Source: VXYL01 sp963665195 (lineage in GTDB: Bacteria > Pseudomonadota > Gammaproteobacteria > Pseudomonadales > Azotimanducaceae). From it: DNA of 64,000 bases. Below the pieces are notes generated by a model. It made no database searches, was not told the origin of the DNA, and saw only the letters and a list, made by a program, of their open reading frames with translations. Numbering within the stretch: the first letter of the stretch is position 1; every line of letters starts with the position of its first letter. Shown one piece after another: positions 18,372 through 27,857 of this stretch. The position numbers were made by a program, and so were the translations under genes. The stretch lies in contig OY762070.1 in assembly GCA_963665195.1 (NCBI GenBank), forward strand, positions 3,038,001 to 3,102,000, in the 5' to 3' direction.

Positions 18372-20020
18372 GAGCCCGTACGCACATCCTGGCGAGTGCG
18401 GCGCTCGCGCTGGGGTCGTCAGCCCAATCATCCCCAGCCGAAGACTGCGCGGCGCAGCGCTACGCCCTCGAAACGCTGCGCACGGCGGAGCTTGAGGAGC
18501 TGCAGGGCGCACCGCTGCCCGCCGCTGCGAGCTCAACCGTCGGGAGCATCGCCATCGTCCGCCAGGATGTCTTCGACCTCACCGATCCGCAGGAGAACAA
18601 CGCCCTCGGCCGGCTCGCCAATGCGTGGCACGTCAACACGCGCGAGCACGTCATCCGCACGCTGCTGCTGTTCCGTGAGGGCGAGCCGATAACTGCCCAG
18701 GCGCTGGCGGAGAGCGAGCGACTGCTGCGCGCCCGGTCGTTTCTCTACGACGCCCGGGTGCTCGTCAATCGTCGCTGCGGGAAGGTGGCGGATGTGACCG
18801 TCGTGACGCGCGATGTTTGGTCCTTGCTGCCGAGCCTCGGCGCCACCCGGACGGGCGGCAAGCAGGAGTTGGAGATCGGCGTCTCGGACATCAACGTCGC
18901 CGGCAGCGGCGCGGCCCTCGACTTGGAGTTCTTCCGCAACCTGGACCGCGACGGCCTGAGCGTCGGCTTCAGCGACGACAACGTGGGCAGCAGCCGCATG
19001 GCGCTGCATCTGCGCTTCGAGGACACCGACGACGGCGAGAGCGTGACGGCGCGCATCGGCCAGCCGTTCTACGCCTTGGATGCCCGCCGCGCCTGGGGCT
19101 TGAGCGCGAGCGACTCCGCGCTGACCAGCCGCCGCTACCAGGCGGGCGAGGCGGTGGCGTCCTTGGCGGTGCGAGCACGCCGCTTGGATGCATGGGCCGG
19201 CTGGTCTTCGGGTCTGCAGGGCGGCTTCAGCACCCGCATCACTGCAGGCATCACCCTCGACGAACAGCGCTTCAGACCCATCGACGGCGCTTGGCGGGAC
19301 TTGCGCGACCAGGCCTTCGCATACCCGTGGCTAGGCTTCGAGCGGATCGAGGACGAGTACGCCAAGACCCGCAACCTGGACCAGGTGCAAAGCACGGAGG
19401 ACGTGTTCCTCGGCCAGCGCTTCACAGCGTCGCTCGGCTACTCGCCGCGCGGCGACGGCTACGCGGTGTGGAGCGCGACCTTCCGCAACGGCGCCCGGCT
19501 GGGCGCCGACGACATCCTGCTCTACGGCGCGGAGGCATCCGGCTACTGGAACACGCGCCGGGGCCACGGCGAGAATGCCACCGCTCGCGCCTGGGCCCGC
19601 TATCGCCGCCGCCACACGGAGCGCCTCGCCCTGCATCTGGACGCCGAGGCGATGCTCGCGGACCAGCTCACCGCCGAGCGGCAAGTCCTGCTTGGCGGCG
19701 ACAGCGGGCTGCGCGGCTATCCCAACCGCTTCCAGGCTGGCACGCGGCGCTTCCGCATCGCCTTCGAGGAGCGCGTCCTCACGGACATCTACCTGCTGCG
19801 CATCCTGCGCGTGGCGGCAGCCGCGTTCTTCGACATCGGCCGCGCCTGGGGCGGGCCGAGCGCGACCGACGTGCTCGCCGACGCCGGCGTCGGCCTGCGC
19901 TTGGAGTCCACGCGCACCGACCGCAGCCTCGTCTACCACGTCGACCTCGCCTTCCCGCTGGTGGACGCGCCGGGGGTGCGCGGCGCCGAGTTGACGCTGA
20001 CGGGCAAGCGCGCGTTCTGA
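18368..20020 (+). CDS. Omp85/BamA-TamA-like outer-membrane beta-barrel protein
   Basis: The product (550 residues) starts at a TTG overlapping the ppc stop, which gives a credible signal peptide ('RARTHILASAALALGSSAQS'). After it comes one POTRA-like domain ('HVIRTLLLFREGEPI' to 'ARVLVNRRCGKVADVTVVTR'). The rest is a C-terminal barrel with the surface-antigen landmark 'LGGDSGLRGYPNRFQAGTRR', matching the conserved VRGY/F element of Omp85 proteins. The short POTRA region and total size resemble small Omp85 relatives rather than BamA itself (about 800 residues with five POTRAs). It probably inserts in the outer membrane and helps export or assemble a partner that is not obvious here. Confidence 0.8.
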   Translation: MRARTHILASAALALGSSAQSSPAEDCAAQRYALETLRTAELEELQGAPLPAAASSTVGSIAIVRQDVFDLTDPQENNALGRLANAWHVNTREHVIRTLLLFREGEPITAQALAESERLLRARSFLYDARVLVNRRCGKVADVTVVTRDVWSLLPSLGATRTGGKQELEIGVSDINVAGSGAALDLEFFRNLDRDGLSVGFSDDNVGSSRMALHLRFEDTDDGESVTARIGQPFYALDARRAWGLSASDSALTSRRYQAGEAVASLAVRARRLDAWAGWSSGLQGGFSTRITAGITLDEQRFRPIDGAWRDLRDQAFAYPWLGFERIEDEYAKTRNLDQVQSTEDVFLGQRFTASLGYSPRGDGYAVWSATFRNGARLGADDILLYGAEASGYWNTRRGHGENATARAWARYRRRHTERLALHLDAEAMLADQLTAERQVLLGGDSGLRGYPNRFQAGTRRFRIAFEERVLTDIYLLRILRVAAAAFFDIGRAWGGPSATDVLADAGVGLRLESTRTDRSLVYHVDLAFPLVDAPGVRGAELTLTGKRAF

Positions 20021-20231
20021 TGCCTGCCGCATATCGCGTACGAGGTGCGACGCATCCGTTGCTGGACGCAGTCGCGAACGCTGCGGGATGTGGTCGTCGC
20101 CGAACCAACGGCGCATGACGTGGGTGTTCCCGGCCTTCATGTGTCATATCGGATGGATGATGAACTGTACGTTGCCAGGCTTCGCTTCCGAGAGTACGTT
20201 TCAACGAATTGACCAAGCAGGAGGCGCCGGA

Positions 20232-20894
20232 ATGAAGTTTTCCAATGCGCTTAAGGTGGTTGTTTTCGTGACGCCTTGGTGCCACGCACAGGAAACCTCG
20301 CTTGACGTCTTCGGCGTCGACATCGCCGGACTCGGCGACGAGGTGGCCGAGAAGTACGGAGATCCGACCGACGATCTGGACTTGGTGAGCATCCGCCAGC
20401 GCAACACAATACGGTACGTCGAGTTGGATGCGCTTTTCTCTGAGTTCCTCGCGGAGGCTGCCGGACTGGAGCCGGATGGACTTTGGCTTCTGCATCCAGA
20501 CGTGCTGCAGTTTCGCTCGATCCTAGCGTCGGCCACGCTGAACGGGGAGCTTGGCTGCGAGGACAAGAGACGATGCGAGCTGATCCAATCGGGCCACCTG
20601 TCCCCCGCGACCTTGGCCGCCCAACCCGACTGTGGGCACATGCCGCTCATGTGCGAGGGCCAATACTCCGATACCGTGTCTAGCTGCAATGCGCTGCTCG
20701 ACAACAAGTGCAAGCTAGTGTTTGAGCCGCTGTGCAAGATTATGCGCAAGACATCCTACAACGCTTGCAAAGCTGTGGCCGATTGCCAACTCGAGTGCTG
20801 CTCGGCTGGCTGTAGTGGGACTGGCTGCGCCAATTTGGCTCGCCCGCGGCAAGAAGGGCAGAAGTGCATCGCGTGCGGGGGCGGCCCTATGTAG
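20232..20894 (+). CDS. Cysteine-rich exported protein of unknown function
   Basis: The 220-residue product begins at ATG 20232, preceded by CAGGAGG about 9 bases upstream. The open frame runs further left, but without such a site. Residues 1-18 form a short signal peptide (MKFSNALKVVVFVTPWCHAQ). The middle is acidic without recognised domains ('DVFGVDIAGLGDEVAEKYGD'). The last ~90 residues contain well over a dozen cysteines, including 'CQLECCSAGCSGTGC' and a final 'KCIACGGG', suggesting a disulfide-knotted or metal-binding periplasmic/secreted domain. I recognise no family. Base composition is less GC-rich than in the neighbours. It stands alone, with no close partner. Confidence 0.65.
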   Translation: MKFSNALKVVVFVTPWCHAQETSLDVFGVDIAGLGDEVAEKYGDPTDDLDLVSIRQRNTIRYVELDALFSEFLAEAAGLEPDGLWLLHPDVLQFRSILASATLNGELGCEDKRRCELIQSGHLSPATLAAQPDCGHMPLMCEGQYSDTVSSCNALLDNKCKLVFEPLCKIMRKTSYNACKAVADCQLECCSAGCSGTGCANLARPRQEGQKCIACGGGPM

Positions 20895-21441
20895 CGGCCA
20901 AATGACACGATGGCCACATGGTCGTCCGGCCGAGATCCGACCGCGGCTGCTCGGCGGACCACAATACTGTGCGCGACCGGGTGGCGCGTCCGCGGGCCTC
21001 TCGTGCTGCCGAGGCCTGATGCGGCAGGCTTGCCGCTCCGGCCCAGCCCACCCATGGACGCTTGGCCCTGCGCGTCAAGGGGCTCAATCGCCGGGCCTGC
21101 GTGGCTCAGTGGCGCTTCCGCATTGGCGTGATCCCTTCTGGCGGACGACGACCACGCCCACGCAAGAACAGCTCACTCGCTTGAGCGAGTACGCGGCGTG
21201 GTTCAGCTGCGCGGGCGACGACCATGGGTCCACAACTTCCACGAGGCGACGCGCGGCTTGGGTTCGGTCACCATGGATGGATGGCCTGTCCGCTCTCCGA
21301 CCGCCGCTTGCCAGCCCCCCGTTGGAACTGCCGGCCTCGTGTACGGCGTCGTGCCGCCGCCGGAGGCGAAGCTGCTCGACGGCAGATGCGTATTGCTCGA
21401 CGCCCTGCGGTAAAGTTCGCCTTTCGCCCACGGATTCCGCC
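20895..21441 (+). other. 547-bp stretch with no supported gene
   Basis: Frames are open on both strands, but none shows a recognisable family, ribosome site or consistent coding bias. The left part follows the Cys-rich gene; the right part is the leader of the phosphodiesterase. A degenerate gene remnant is possible, but I see nothing that identifies one. Confidence 0.5.
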
Positions 21442-21996
21442 ATGCGCATCGGCCTGATCTCGGATACCCACATCGCCAAGCGCGGCCAGCTCTGGCCGCA
21501 GGTATTCGATGCGTTCGACGGAGTGGATGCCATCCTCCATGCGGGCGATGTCTGGTCGCCGGCGCTGCTCGACGAGCTCGGCGAGATCGCGCCCGTGGAA
21601 GTGGTGCGCGGCAACGGCGACATGGGCAGCGAGCACAGCCACATCCACGAACGCTGCGTGGTCGCTTTCGACGGCGTGAGCGTCGGCATGCTGCACGAAT
21701 TCCCGAGCCCGACCTGGCGCGACGCCGATTTCGTCCTGGGCCGCGCGCGGCAGCGATTCCCCGAGGCGTTGCCGGACGTGATTGTCTACGGGCATACGCA
21801 CATCGAAGAGCTGCATCAAGTGGGCGAGGTGCTGTGCGTCAATCCGGGCTCGCCGACGCTGCCGCACAACAAGTCGCTGCGCCTCGGCACCATCGGCTGC
21901 TTGAGCATTGACGGCGACGCCGTGAGCGCCGAGCTCTGGCAGCTGACGGACGCGGGCTTCGAGGCCCAGGAGCGTCTGACGCTGGCCGGACCCTGA
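21442..21996 (+). CDS. YfcE/MJ0936-type metallophosphodiesterase
   Basis: The 184-residue product is a calcineurin-like phosphoesterase of the YfcE/MJ0936 family, which hydrolyses phosphodiesters (2',3'-cyclic or artificial substrates in vitro). The dinuclear metal site is complete: D8 and H10 in 'LISDTHIAK', D36 in 'LHAGDVW', N58 in 'VRGNGD', H85 in 'GMLHEF', and H118/H120 in 'IVYGHTHIEE'. The family end 'VNPGSPTLP' is present. The frame is open far to the left, but the protein family starts at MRIGLISDTH, so ATG 21442 is chosen. It is cytoplasmic and stands as a single gene. Confidence 0.9.
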   Translation: MRIGLISDTHIAKRGQLWPQVFDAFDGVDAILHAGDVWSPALLDELGEIAPVEVVRGNGDMGSEHSHIHERCVVAFDGVSVGMLHEFPSPTWRDADFVLGRARQRFPEALPDVIVYGHTHIEELHQVGEVLCVNPGSPTLPHNKSLRLGTIGCLSIDGDAVSAELWQLTDAGFEAQERLTLAGP

Positions 21997-22048
21997 GCCG
22001 CGGGCGTGGCATACACTCCGTGCATCGCTGATCGAGGGAGGCACGCAG

Positions 22049-23425
22049 ATGACCGCGCCGAGCGAACCCGCTGGTGGCATTCCCGCGCCGCGGCCCAAGG
22101 ATCCCGAGTCCGCCTTCGGCACGTCCACGCCGCCCGCTTTGCGGCCGAAGCCTCTCACGCCGGACATGGACCCGCCCGGCTCTGGGGCTCTCGGGCTCAG
22201 CGCCGAGGAAACGGAGCAGTTCCGCAGCCAAGGCTATGTGGTCAAGCGCGGTCTGATCCCCAAGGGGGCTTTCGCGCCGTTCATCGACCTGTGGTGGCAG
22301 CAACCGCCGGTGCTGGCGGCGGGGCTCAAGCCGGACGATCCGCGTACCTGGGTGGCGCCCGGGCGTCATTGGCCGGAGGAGAACCGTTGGGGCCTCGCCC
22401 GCAACTGGATGGGCAGGGGCGACTGGCCGGGCCCGGAAGACGAACGCGCCGGGGCCGGCGTTGGCGAGCGCGTTGGGCGCCTCCCGTACAAGCTGACGCG
22501 GGACTTGAGCAACGATGTCTGGCGCTGGCACGGCATCGGCCACGATCCGGCGTTCGTCGCCGCCACGTCCGCGCATCCGAATGTGCTGCACATGGCACAG
22601 CTGCTGCTCGGCGGCCCGGTCAAGCGCCCGCGGCGCAATCGCGGCATCTACTCGATCTTCCCGCGCGACCCGGACGGGCCGGAATCCAGGCTCGGCCCGC
22701 ACATGGATGCGAGCATGACGGAGATGTCGGTCGTCGCCTACTTGGACGACGTGCCGCCGAACTCCGGCGGCTTCACCATCTACCCGACCTCGCCGCAGCT
22801 CCTCTACCCCACGTCCGAGCAGGCGCTCAACTGGGTGGCGACGGAGGAGTCGAAGACGGCGATGGATCACATCAAGGCGAACGTCCAGCCGATCGAGTTC
22901 ACCGGCCGGGCCGGCGACGTGATCTTCTGCCACGGCTGGATGGTCCACTCCGCCGGCATCCACGAAACCGACCGCATCCGCATGGCCGCGGTGCAGGACT
23001 TCAACAAGGTGCGCCGCCGCAGCCACATGCGCTGGACCGCGGCCGGCAAGCACGGCGGCGTGCGCATCAACTGCGACATGGACGGCGTGTTCACCATCGC
23101 CGGCGACACGGACGACGATCCCGCCGACGGCCAGCGCGAAGTCACCAATCAGTGGATCATGGACTGCAACGAATTCGCGCTCGATCGGCGCCCGCCGTTC
23201 GCGGACATGTTCGAGGAGTGGAATCTCGGCGAGCGGCCGGCGACCGGACAGGTGGTTGCGGAGCCCGCCTGGTGGGAGAAGTACGCTCTGCCGCTGCTGC
23301 CGACGGGCGGTGCGGCGCGCGGCGGCGGAGGCACGCCGGCGGTGCCGCTCTCGGAAGTGGCGGCGTACGAGGGCGACGGCCTGTGGCGGGTCGCTTCTCG
23401 GGCCAATGACTGGATGCTTGAGTAG
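22049..23425 (+). CDS. Phytanoyl-CoA dioxygenase-like Fe(II)/2-oxoglutarate oxygenase
   Basis: The 458-residue product is a long PhyH-type oxygenase. A proline-rich N-terminus of ~50 residues precedes 'TEQFRSQGYVVKRGLIP', the family opening. The H-x-D metal site is in 'LGPHMDASMTEMSVVAYLDD'. The distal His is in 'GDVIFCHGWMVHSAGIHETD', followed by the Arg in 'RIRMAAVQDF'. It is nearly twice the usual PhyH length, with a C-terminal extension rich in Trp and acidic residues. The start is ATG 22049 with GGGAGG upstream. The substrate is unknown; this is the second of three such oxygenases within 11 kb. Confidence 0.85.
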   Translation: MTAPSEPAGGIPAPRPKDPESAFGTSTPPALRPKPLTPDMDPPGSGALGLSAEETEQFRSQGYVVKRGLIPKGAFAPFIDLWWQQPPVLAAGLKPDDPRTWVAPGRHWPEENRWGLARNWMGRGDWPGPEDERAGAGVGERVGRLPYKLTRDLSNDVWRWHGIGHDPAFVAATSAHPNVLHMAQLLLGGPVKRPRRNRGIYSIFPRDPDGPESRLGPHMDASMTEMSVVAYLDDVPPNSGGFTIYPTSPQLLYPTSEQALNWVATEESKTAMDHIKANVQPIEFTGRAGDVIFCHGWMVHSAGIHETDRIRMAAVQDFNKVRRRSHMRWTAAGKHGGVRINCDMDGVFTIAGDTDDDPADGQREVTNQWIMDCNEFALDRRPPFADMFEEWNLGERPATGQVVAEPAWWEKYALPLLPTGGAARGGGGTPAVPLSEVAAYEGDGLWRVASRANDWMLE

Positions 23426-23446
23426 CGACGCGGCTGGAAATCCTGG

Positions 23447-24997
23447 TCACGCCGCGGCGTGCTCGAACGCCACCACGTTGCGGGACTCGCTGCTGAACTC
23501 CACGCCGACCAGATGCACGCGCACGCCCGGTGCGCGGTACTTCTCCGCGTACCCCCGCTCCACGAGCTGCGCCATCGCCGCACCCTCGCCGGCCTGCTCG
23601 ACGACCTTGAACTCGAAGATGTGTACCCGGTCGCCCAAGCGCACCGCCATGTCCAGCCGGCCGCGGTTCGTGCTTTCCTCCACTGCGACATCAAGGCCGA
23701 GCCCGGCGAAGTAGGAGTAGAAGACGCTCGCGTAGAAGCCTTCGTAGTCGGCGATGTCGTTGTTCGTGTACCACTGGTGCGGAATGCTCGCGTAGAAGGC
23801 GTGGAACAGAGCTCGCAGGCCGTCGAAGTCGGCCGCGTCGAGCAGGTCGTAGAGCCGTGTGCTGTGCGCGAAGCGGCGGGACGGGTCGCCGACCATGCCG
23901 TCGAGCAGGCTCCGGTTGAGTCCTTGGCGGACCTCGCGGTTCGGATAGCCAAGGCGGTAGGCTGTCTCGCCCGCGCGTCGCTCCTTGCCTCGGATCGTCA
24001 GGTAGCCGGTCTGGAACAGCAGGGCCTCGGTGGCGATCTGGTCGACATCGAAAGTCGACAGCAGGCCGTCGCTCGCCAGCATGCCGTCGAGGTCCACCGA
24101 CCGCACCCGGCGCCGGAACAGCGTGTCCACGAGGAACCTCGGCGTGCCCGTCTCCAGCCAGTGCGCCTTGAACTCCCGGCTGTCGAGCAGCAGCAGGATG
24201 TCGAACGGGTTGTACATCCGTTCCTCGCCGAGCCACGAGTAGCCGTTGTACCACTCGCGGATCCGCTCCCGGTCCAGCCCCGGCAGCACCGGCGCGAACA
24301 CCGCGTCGAGGTCCGCCTCCGTGTAGCCGCAGATGTCCGAGTAGCGGGCGTCCAGGGTGATGTCGGTCAGGTTGTTCAGCCCCGAGAAAAGGTTCACCTT
24401 CGAGAACTTGCTCACCCCCGTCGTGAAGCTGAACCGAATCTGGGCGTCGGCGGACTTTAGCGTCGAATACAGGCCGCGCAGATAGTTTCGGTTGGCCCGC
24501 GCGGTGTCCGCGTCCTCCAGCACGTCGAGGATCGGCTTGTCGTACTCGTCCACCAGCACCACCACGCGCTGCCCCGTGCGCCGGTGCAGTTCCCGGATCA
24601 GCTGCCGGAAGCGGATCGGCCCGGTGCGCCCGGCGAGCTCGATGCCGGCGTCGGCGCCGATCACGTCCAGCTGGTCCGCGACCTCCGCGTGCAGCTCCTC
24701 GACGCTCCCGAAGCTGCCAGAGGAGAAATCCAGGCGCACCACCGGATGCCGCGCCGACCAGTTCCAGCCGGCCACATGGATCGCGAGGCCCCGGAACAGT
24801 TCCTCGCTGCCCTCGAACAGCTCCTTGACGGTGTCCAGAAACAGGCTCTTGCCGAAGCGCCGCGGGCGCGACAGGAAGAAGTGCTTGCCGCCCTCAAGCA
24901 GTCGCTTGACGTGCTGCGTCTTGTCGACGTAGTAGCAGCCGTCCTCCCGCACCTCGCGGAAGGTCTGGATGCCGATGGGCAGCTTGGGCCGGTCCAT
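23447..24997 (-). CDS. AAA-ATPase-like / PD-(D/E)XK nuclease-superfamily protein (DUF1703 type)
   Basis: The 516-residue product belongs to a family common in symbionts and anaerobes. It has an N-terminal AAA-like ATPase with the unusual P-loop 'LSRPRRFGKSLFLDTVKELF' (residues 42-61) and Walker B 'VVVLVDEYDKPI'. The C-terminal nuclease-like domain contains 'RGRLDMAVRLGDRVHIFEFK', which fits the D...E-x-K core. The opening 'LPIGIQTFREVREDGCYYVD' is characteristic. Such genes are often multicopy and mobile-like; the biological role is not established. It is transcribed opposite to its neighbours and lies between two oxygenase genes. Confidence 0.9.
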   Translation of the reverse strand: MDRPKLPIGIQTFREVREDGCYYVDKTQHVKRLLEGGKHFFLSRPRRFGKSLFLDTVKELFEGSEELFRGLAIHVAGWNWSARHPVVRLDFSSGSFGSVEELHAEVADQLDVIGADAGIELAGRTGPIRFRQLIRELHRRTGQRVVVLVDEYDKPILDVLEDADTARANRNYLRGLYSTLKSADAQIRFSFTTGVSKFSKVNLFSGLNNLTDITLDARYSDICGYTEADLDAVFAPVLPGLDRERIREWYNGYSWLGEERMYNPFDILLLLDSREFKAHWLETGTPRFLVDTLFRRRVRSVDLDGMLASDGLLSTFDVDQIATEALLFQTGYLTIRGKERRAGETAYRLGYPNREVRQGLNRSLLDGMVGDPSRRFAHSTRLYDLLDAADFDGLRALFHAFYASIPHQWYTNNDIADYEGFYASVFYSYFAGLGLDVAVEESTNRGRLDMAVRLGDRVHIFEFKVVEQAGEGAAMAQLVERGYAEKYRAPGVRVHLVGVEFSSESRNVVAFEHAAA

Positions 24998-25107
24998 GGC
25001 CGAATGCTAGCAGGACGACCGGCTCCTCGGCGAGGTTGACTGTGCCGAGAGGCCCGCCGGATACTTGCCCGCATCCGAGGGAGGCGCGTCCGCCGCAGGA
25101 GGTCCGC

Positions 25108-26073
25108 ATGGAGATCGCACCAATACCAGGCAAGGCGTTCGGCGCCGTCGTCACCGGCGTCCATCTCGGCACGCTCGGCGACGATGCTTTCGCCACCGTC
25201 AAGGCCGCTTTCCTGAAGCACGGCTTCCTACTCTTCCCGGGGCAGTTCCTGACGGACGAGGAGAACATCGCCTTCGGCAAGCGCTTCGGCGAGCTCGAGT
25301 TCGGCGCCGCGGCCATGGCCAACCAGCGCAAGCGGCAGGACGGCAGCTTCGGCAACGTCTTCGATCTGGACACCCAGGTGATGCGCACCAACGTTGGCAA
25401 CGAGGCGTGGCACACCGATTCCACCTACAAGCCGATCAGCAGCAAGTGCGCGATGCTGTCCGCAGTCACGGTGCCCGAAGATGGCGGCGGCACGGAGCTT
25501 GCGGACCTGCGCACCGCCTACGCCGCGCTCGACGACGCCACCAAGGAGCGCATCGGGAACCTCTGCGCCTACCACTCCACGCAGTACTCCCAGGCCAACG
25601 ACGTCGGCGACTTCCCGCCGCAGAGCGCCGAGGGCATCTACCACGGCGAGGCGTACCTGCGGCCATTGGTGAAGGTGCATCCGGAGACGGGCGTGCCGAA
25701 CATCTTCGTCGGCCGCCATGCGTTCGGCATCCCTGGCCTGTCCAGGGCCGAGAGCCGCAAGCTCATCAAGTCGCTGGTGGCCTTCGTGGTCTCCGACGAG
25801 CGCCGCGTCTACAGCCATCGCTGGCGACCGGGCGATACGCTGTTCTGGGACAACCGCGCCGTCATGCATCGGGCGATGCCCTACGACTACGCCGAGCCGC
25901 GGGTGCTGATCGGCACCCGGGTGGCGGGCGATCCCGCGACGGAGCTGGCGTACTACCCGGACGACCCCGCAGCGCAAGCGGGGCGCGACGCATTGCGCGA
26001 AGAACTGGCGCTGCTGCGCGAGGAGACCGGCGACCGGATGTTCGGCGGCACCACGGCGACTCGAGTCGCGTGA
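25108..26073 (+). CDS. TauD/TfdA-family Fe(II)/2-oxoglutarate dioxygenase
   Basis: The 321-residue product is a TauD/TfdA-type oxygenase. The H-x-D motif is H102/D104 in 'EAWHTDSTYKP'. The distal His is in 'LFWDNRAVMHRAMPYD' and the 2-oxoglutarate-binding Arg is in 'EPRVLIGTRVAGD'. The ATG at 25108 has AGGAGG seven bases upstream; a longer in-frame start at 25036 lacks a ribosome site and the family similarity begins at MEIAPI. Substrates in this family are sulfonates, aryloxyacetates or related carboxylates; which one applies is not visible. The stop overlaps the next ATG (TGATG), so it is probably co-translated with the gamma-glutamyltransferase. Confidence 0.9.
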   Translation: MEIAPIPGKAFGAVVTGVHLGTLGDDAFATVKAAFLKHGFLLFPGQFLTDEENIAFGKRFGELEFGAAAMANQRKRQDGSFGNVFDLDTQVMRTNVGNEAWHTDSTYKPISSKCAMLSAVTVPEDGGGTELADLRTAYAALDDATKERIGNLCAYHSTQYSQANDVGDFPPQSAEGIYHGEAYLRPLVKVHPETGVPNIFVGRHAFGIPGLSRAESRKLIKSLVAFVVSDERRVYSHRWRPGDTLFWDNRAVMHRAMPYDYAEPRVLIGTRVAGDPATELAYYPDDPAAQAGRDALREELALLREETGDRMFGGTTATRVA

Positions 26074-27821
26074 TGGCGCATCGAGCAGGGCGGGCCGCGA
26101 TGCGGATCGCGGTCGGCATCCTGGCGGCCGCGATCGCCGCGGTCGCGTGGGGCGAGGTCGCCAGAGGCAAAGGCGGCGCCGCGGCATCGCGCTCGCCGTT
26201 GGCGACCCAAGTCGGCATCGAGGTGCTCAAGGAAGGCGGCAACGCCGTGGACGCGGCGGTGGCGATGGGCTTCGCGCTCGCCGTCACGCACCCGTCCGCC
26301 GGCAATGTCGGCGGCGGCGGCTTCATGGTGATCCGGCTGGCGAACGGCGACGTGGTGGCCAACGACCATCGCGAGCGCGCCCCCGCCAAGGCGTCCCGGG
26401 ACATGTACCTGGATGCGGAAGGCGAGGTCGTGGCTGGCCTCTCCACCGCCTCGCATCTGGCGGTCGGCGTGCCCGGCACGGTGGCCGGGCTGCTTGACGT
26501 GCTGGCCGCGCATGGCACGCTGTCCCGCGAAGCCGCGCTGGCGTCGGCCATCCGGCTTGCCGCGGAAGGGTTCGCGCTGCCCGCGGACATCGCCGCGCAG
26601 TTCGAGCGGATGCGCGAGCGGTTCGCGCACTATCCGGCGAGCCTCGCGCATTTCACCAAGGCCGACAGCACCTCCTACCGGGCCGGCGACGTATTCAAGC
26701 AGCCCGATCTCGCGGCGACACTCACGCGCATCGCCGAACAGGGGCGCGACGGCTTCTACGCCGGGCGCACAGCGGAGCTCATCGTCGCCGAGATGGAGCG
26801 CGGCGGCGGGCTCGTCAGCCACGCCGACCTGGAGGCATACGAAGCCGCTTGGCGGGCGCCGATCCGTAGCGCCTATAGCGCCTGCCCGCTGGATGCGGCG
26901 GATACGCCGGACACACCGTGCCAGGACTTCGAGATCGTCTCCATGCCACCGCCCTCGTCCGGCGGCGTGCTGCTGGTGCAGATGCTGAACATGCTGCAGC
27001 CGCATGATCTGGCGTCCCTCGGCGTCGGCCAGCCGGCCACCGTGCATCTGATGGTGGAAGCCGAGCGCCGCGCGTATGCCGACCGCGCCGAACACTTGGG
27101 CGACCCCGACTACTACGAAGTCCCCGTCGCCATGCTCACCGATCCCGCCTACGCCAACCGACGCTTCGCGGACTTCAGCCCGCGCCTCGCTTCGCCCTCG
27201 GCGATGATCGGCGCGGGCGAGATCTGGCCCGACGAAAGCCCGGAAACCACGCACGTCTCCGTCATCGACGCGGCCGGCAACGCCGTCGCCTACACCACCA
27301 CCCTAAACCACGGCTACGGCGCCAAGATCGTCGTCCCCGGCGCCGGCTTCCTGCTCAACAACGAGATGGACGACTTCTCCGCCAAGGAGAACACCGCCAA
27401 TTCGTTCGGCCTGCTCGGCCGCCAGGCCAACGCCATCGAACCGGGCAAGCGCATGCTGAGCTCCATGACTCCCACGGTGGTGCTGCAGGACGGCGAGCCG
27501 TTCCTGGTCACCGGCTCGCCCGGCGGCAGCACCATCATCACCACCGTGCTGCAAGTGGTGCTCAACGTGCTCGCGCACGGCATGTCGCTCGAAGACGCCG
27601 TGGCCGCGCCGCGAGTGCATCACCAATGGCAGCCGGACCGCATCGTCTACGAAGCGGGTGCGTTCTCCGAAGAGACCAAGGCCGCGCTCGAAGCCCAAGG
27701 CCACCGGGAACTCACCGAAGTCGGTTTCCGCATCGGCGACGCCAACTCGGTGATGCGCTTGGGCGACGAGCTGATCGGCGTCTCGGACCCCAGAAACGCC
27801 GGCGGCGCAGGCGCTTTCTGA
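26073..27821 (+). CDS. ggt: Gamma-glutamyltransferase
   Basis: The enzyme transfers or hydrolyses the gamma-glutamyl group of glutathione and related peptides in the periplasm, and matures by self-cleavage. The precursor has ~582 residues. A signal peptide follows the second ATG at 26100 (MRIAVGILAAAIAAVAWG); the first ATG at 26073 overlaps the upstream stop, so either may be used. The large subunit has 'HPSAGNVGGGGFMVIR' and 'DHRERAPAKAS'. The small subunit begins at the catalytic Thr in 'PETTHVSVIDAAGN', followed by 'LNHGYGAKIVVPGAGFLLNN', 'MLSSMTPTVVLQDG' and 'VTGSPGGSTIITTVLQV'. All key residues appear intact. Confidence 0.94.
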   Translation: MAHRAGRAAMRIAVGILAAAIAAVAWGEVARGKGGAAASRSPLATQVGIEVLKEGGNAVDAAVAMGFALAVTHPSAGNVGGGGFMVIRLANGDVVANDHRERAPAKASRDMYLDAEGEVVAGLSTASHLAVGVPGTVAGLLDVLAAHGTLSREAALASAIRLAAEGFALPADIAAQFERMRERFAHYPASLAHFTKADSTSYRAGDVFKQPDLAATLTRIAEQGRDGFYAGRTAELIVAEMERGGGLVSHADLEAYEAAWRAPIRSAYSACPLDAADTPDTPCQDFEIVSMPPPSSGGVLLVQMLNMLQPHDLASLGVGQPATVHLMVEAERRAYADRAEHLGDPDYYEVPVAMLTDPAYANRRFADFSPRLASPSAMIGAGEIWPDESPETTHVSVIDAAGNAVAYTTTLNHGYGAKIVVPGAGFLLNNEMDDFSAKENTANSFGLLGRQANAIEPGKRMLSSMTPTVVLQDGEPFLVTGSPGGSTIITTVLQVVLNVLAHGMSLEDAVAAPRVHHQWQPDRIVYEAGAFSEETKAALEAQGHRELTEVGFRIGDANSVMRLGDELIGVSDPRNAGGAGAF

Positions 27822-27857
27822 CGCTGCCACCATCCGAAATATCAGTTTTTTCGCTGC

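Noticed and set aside
20895..21441. Small frames between the Cys-rich gene and the phosphodiesterase
   Set aside because: They lack ribosome sites and similarity and occur on both strands equally, as expected of chance in GC-rich DNA.
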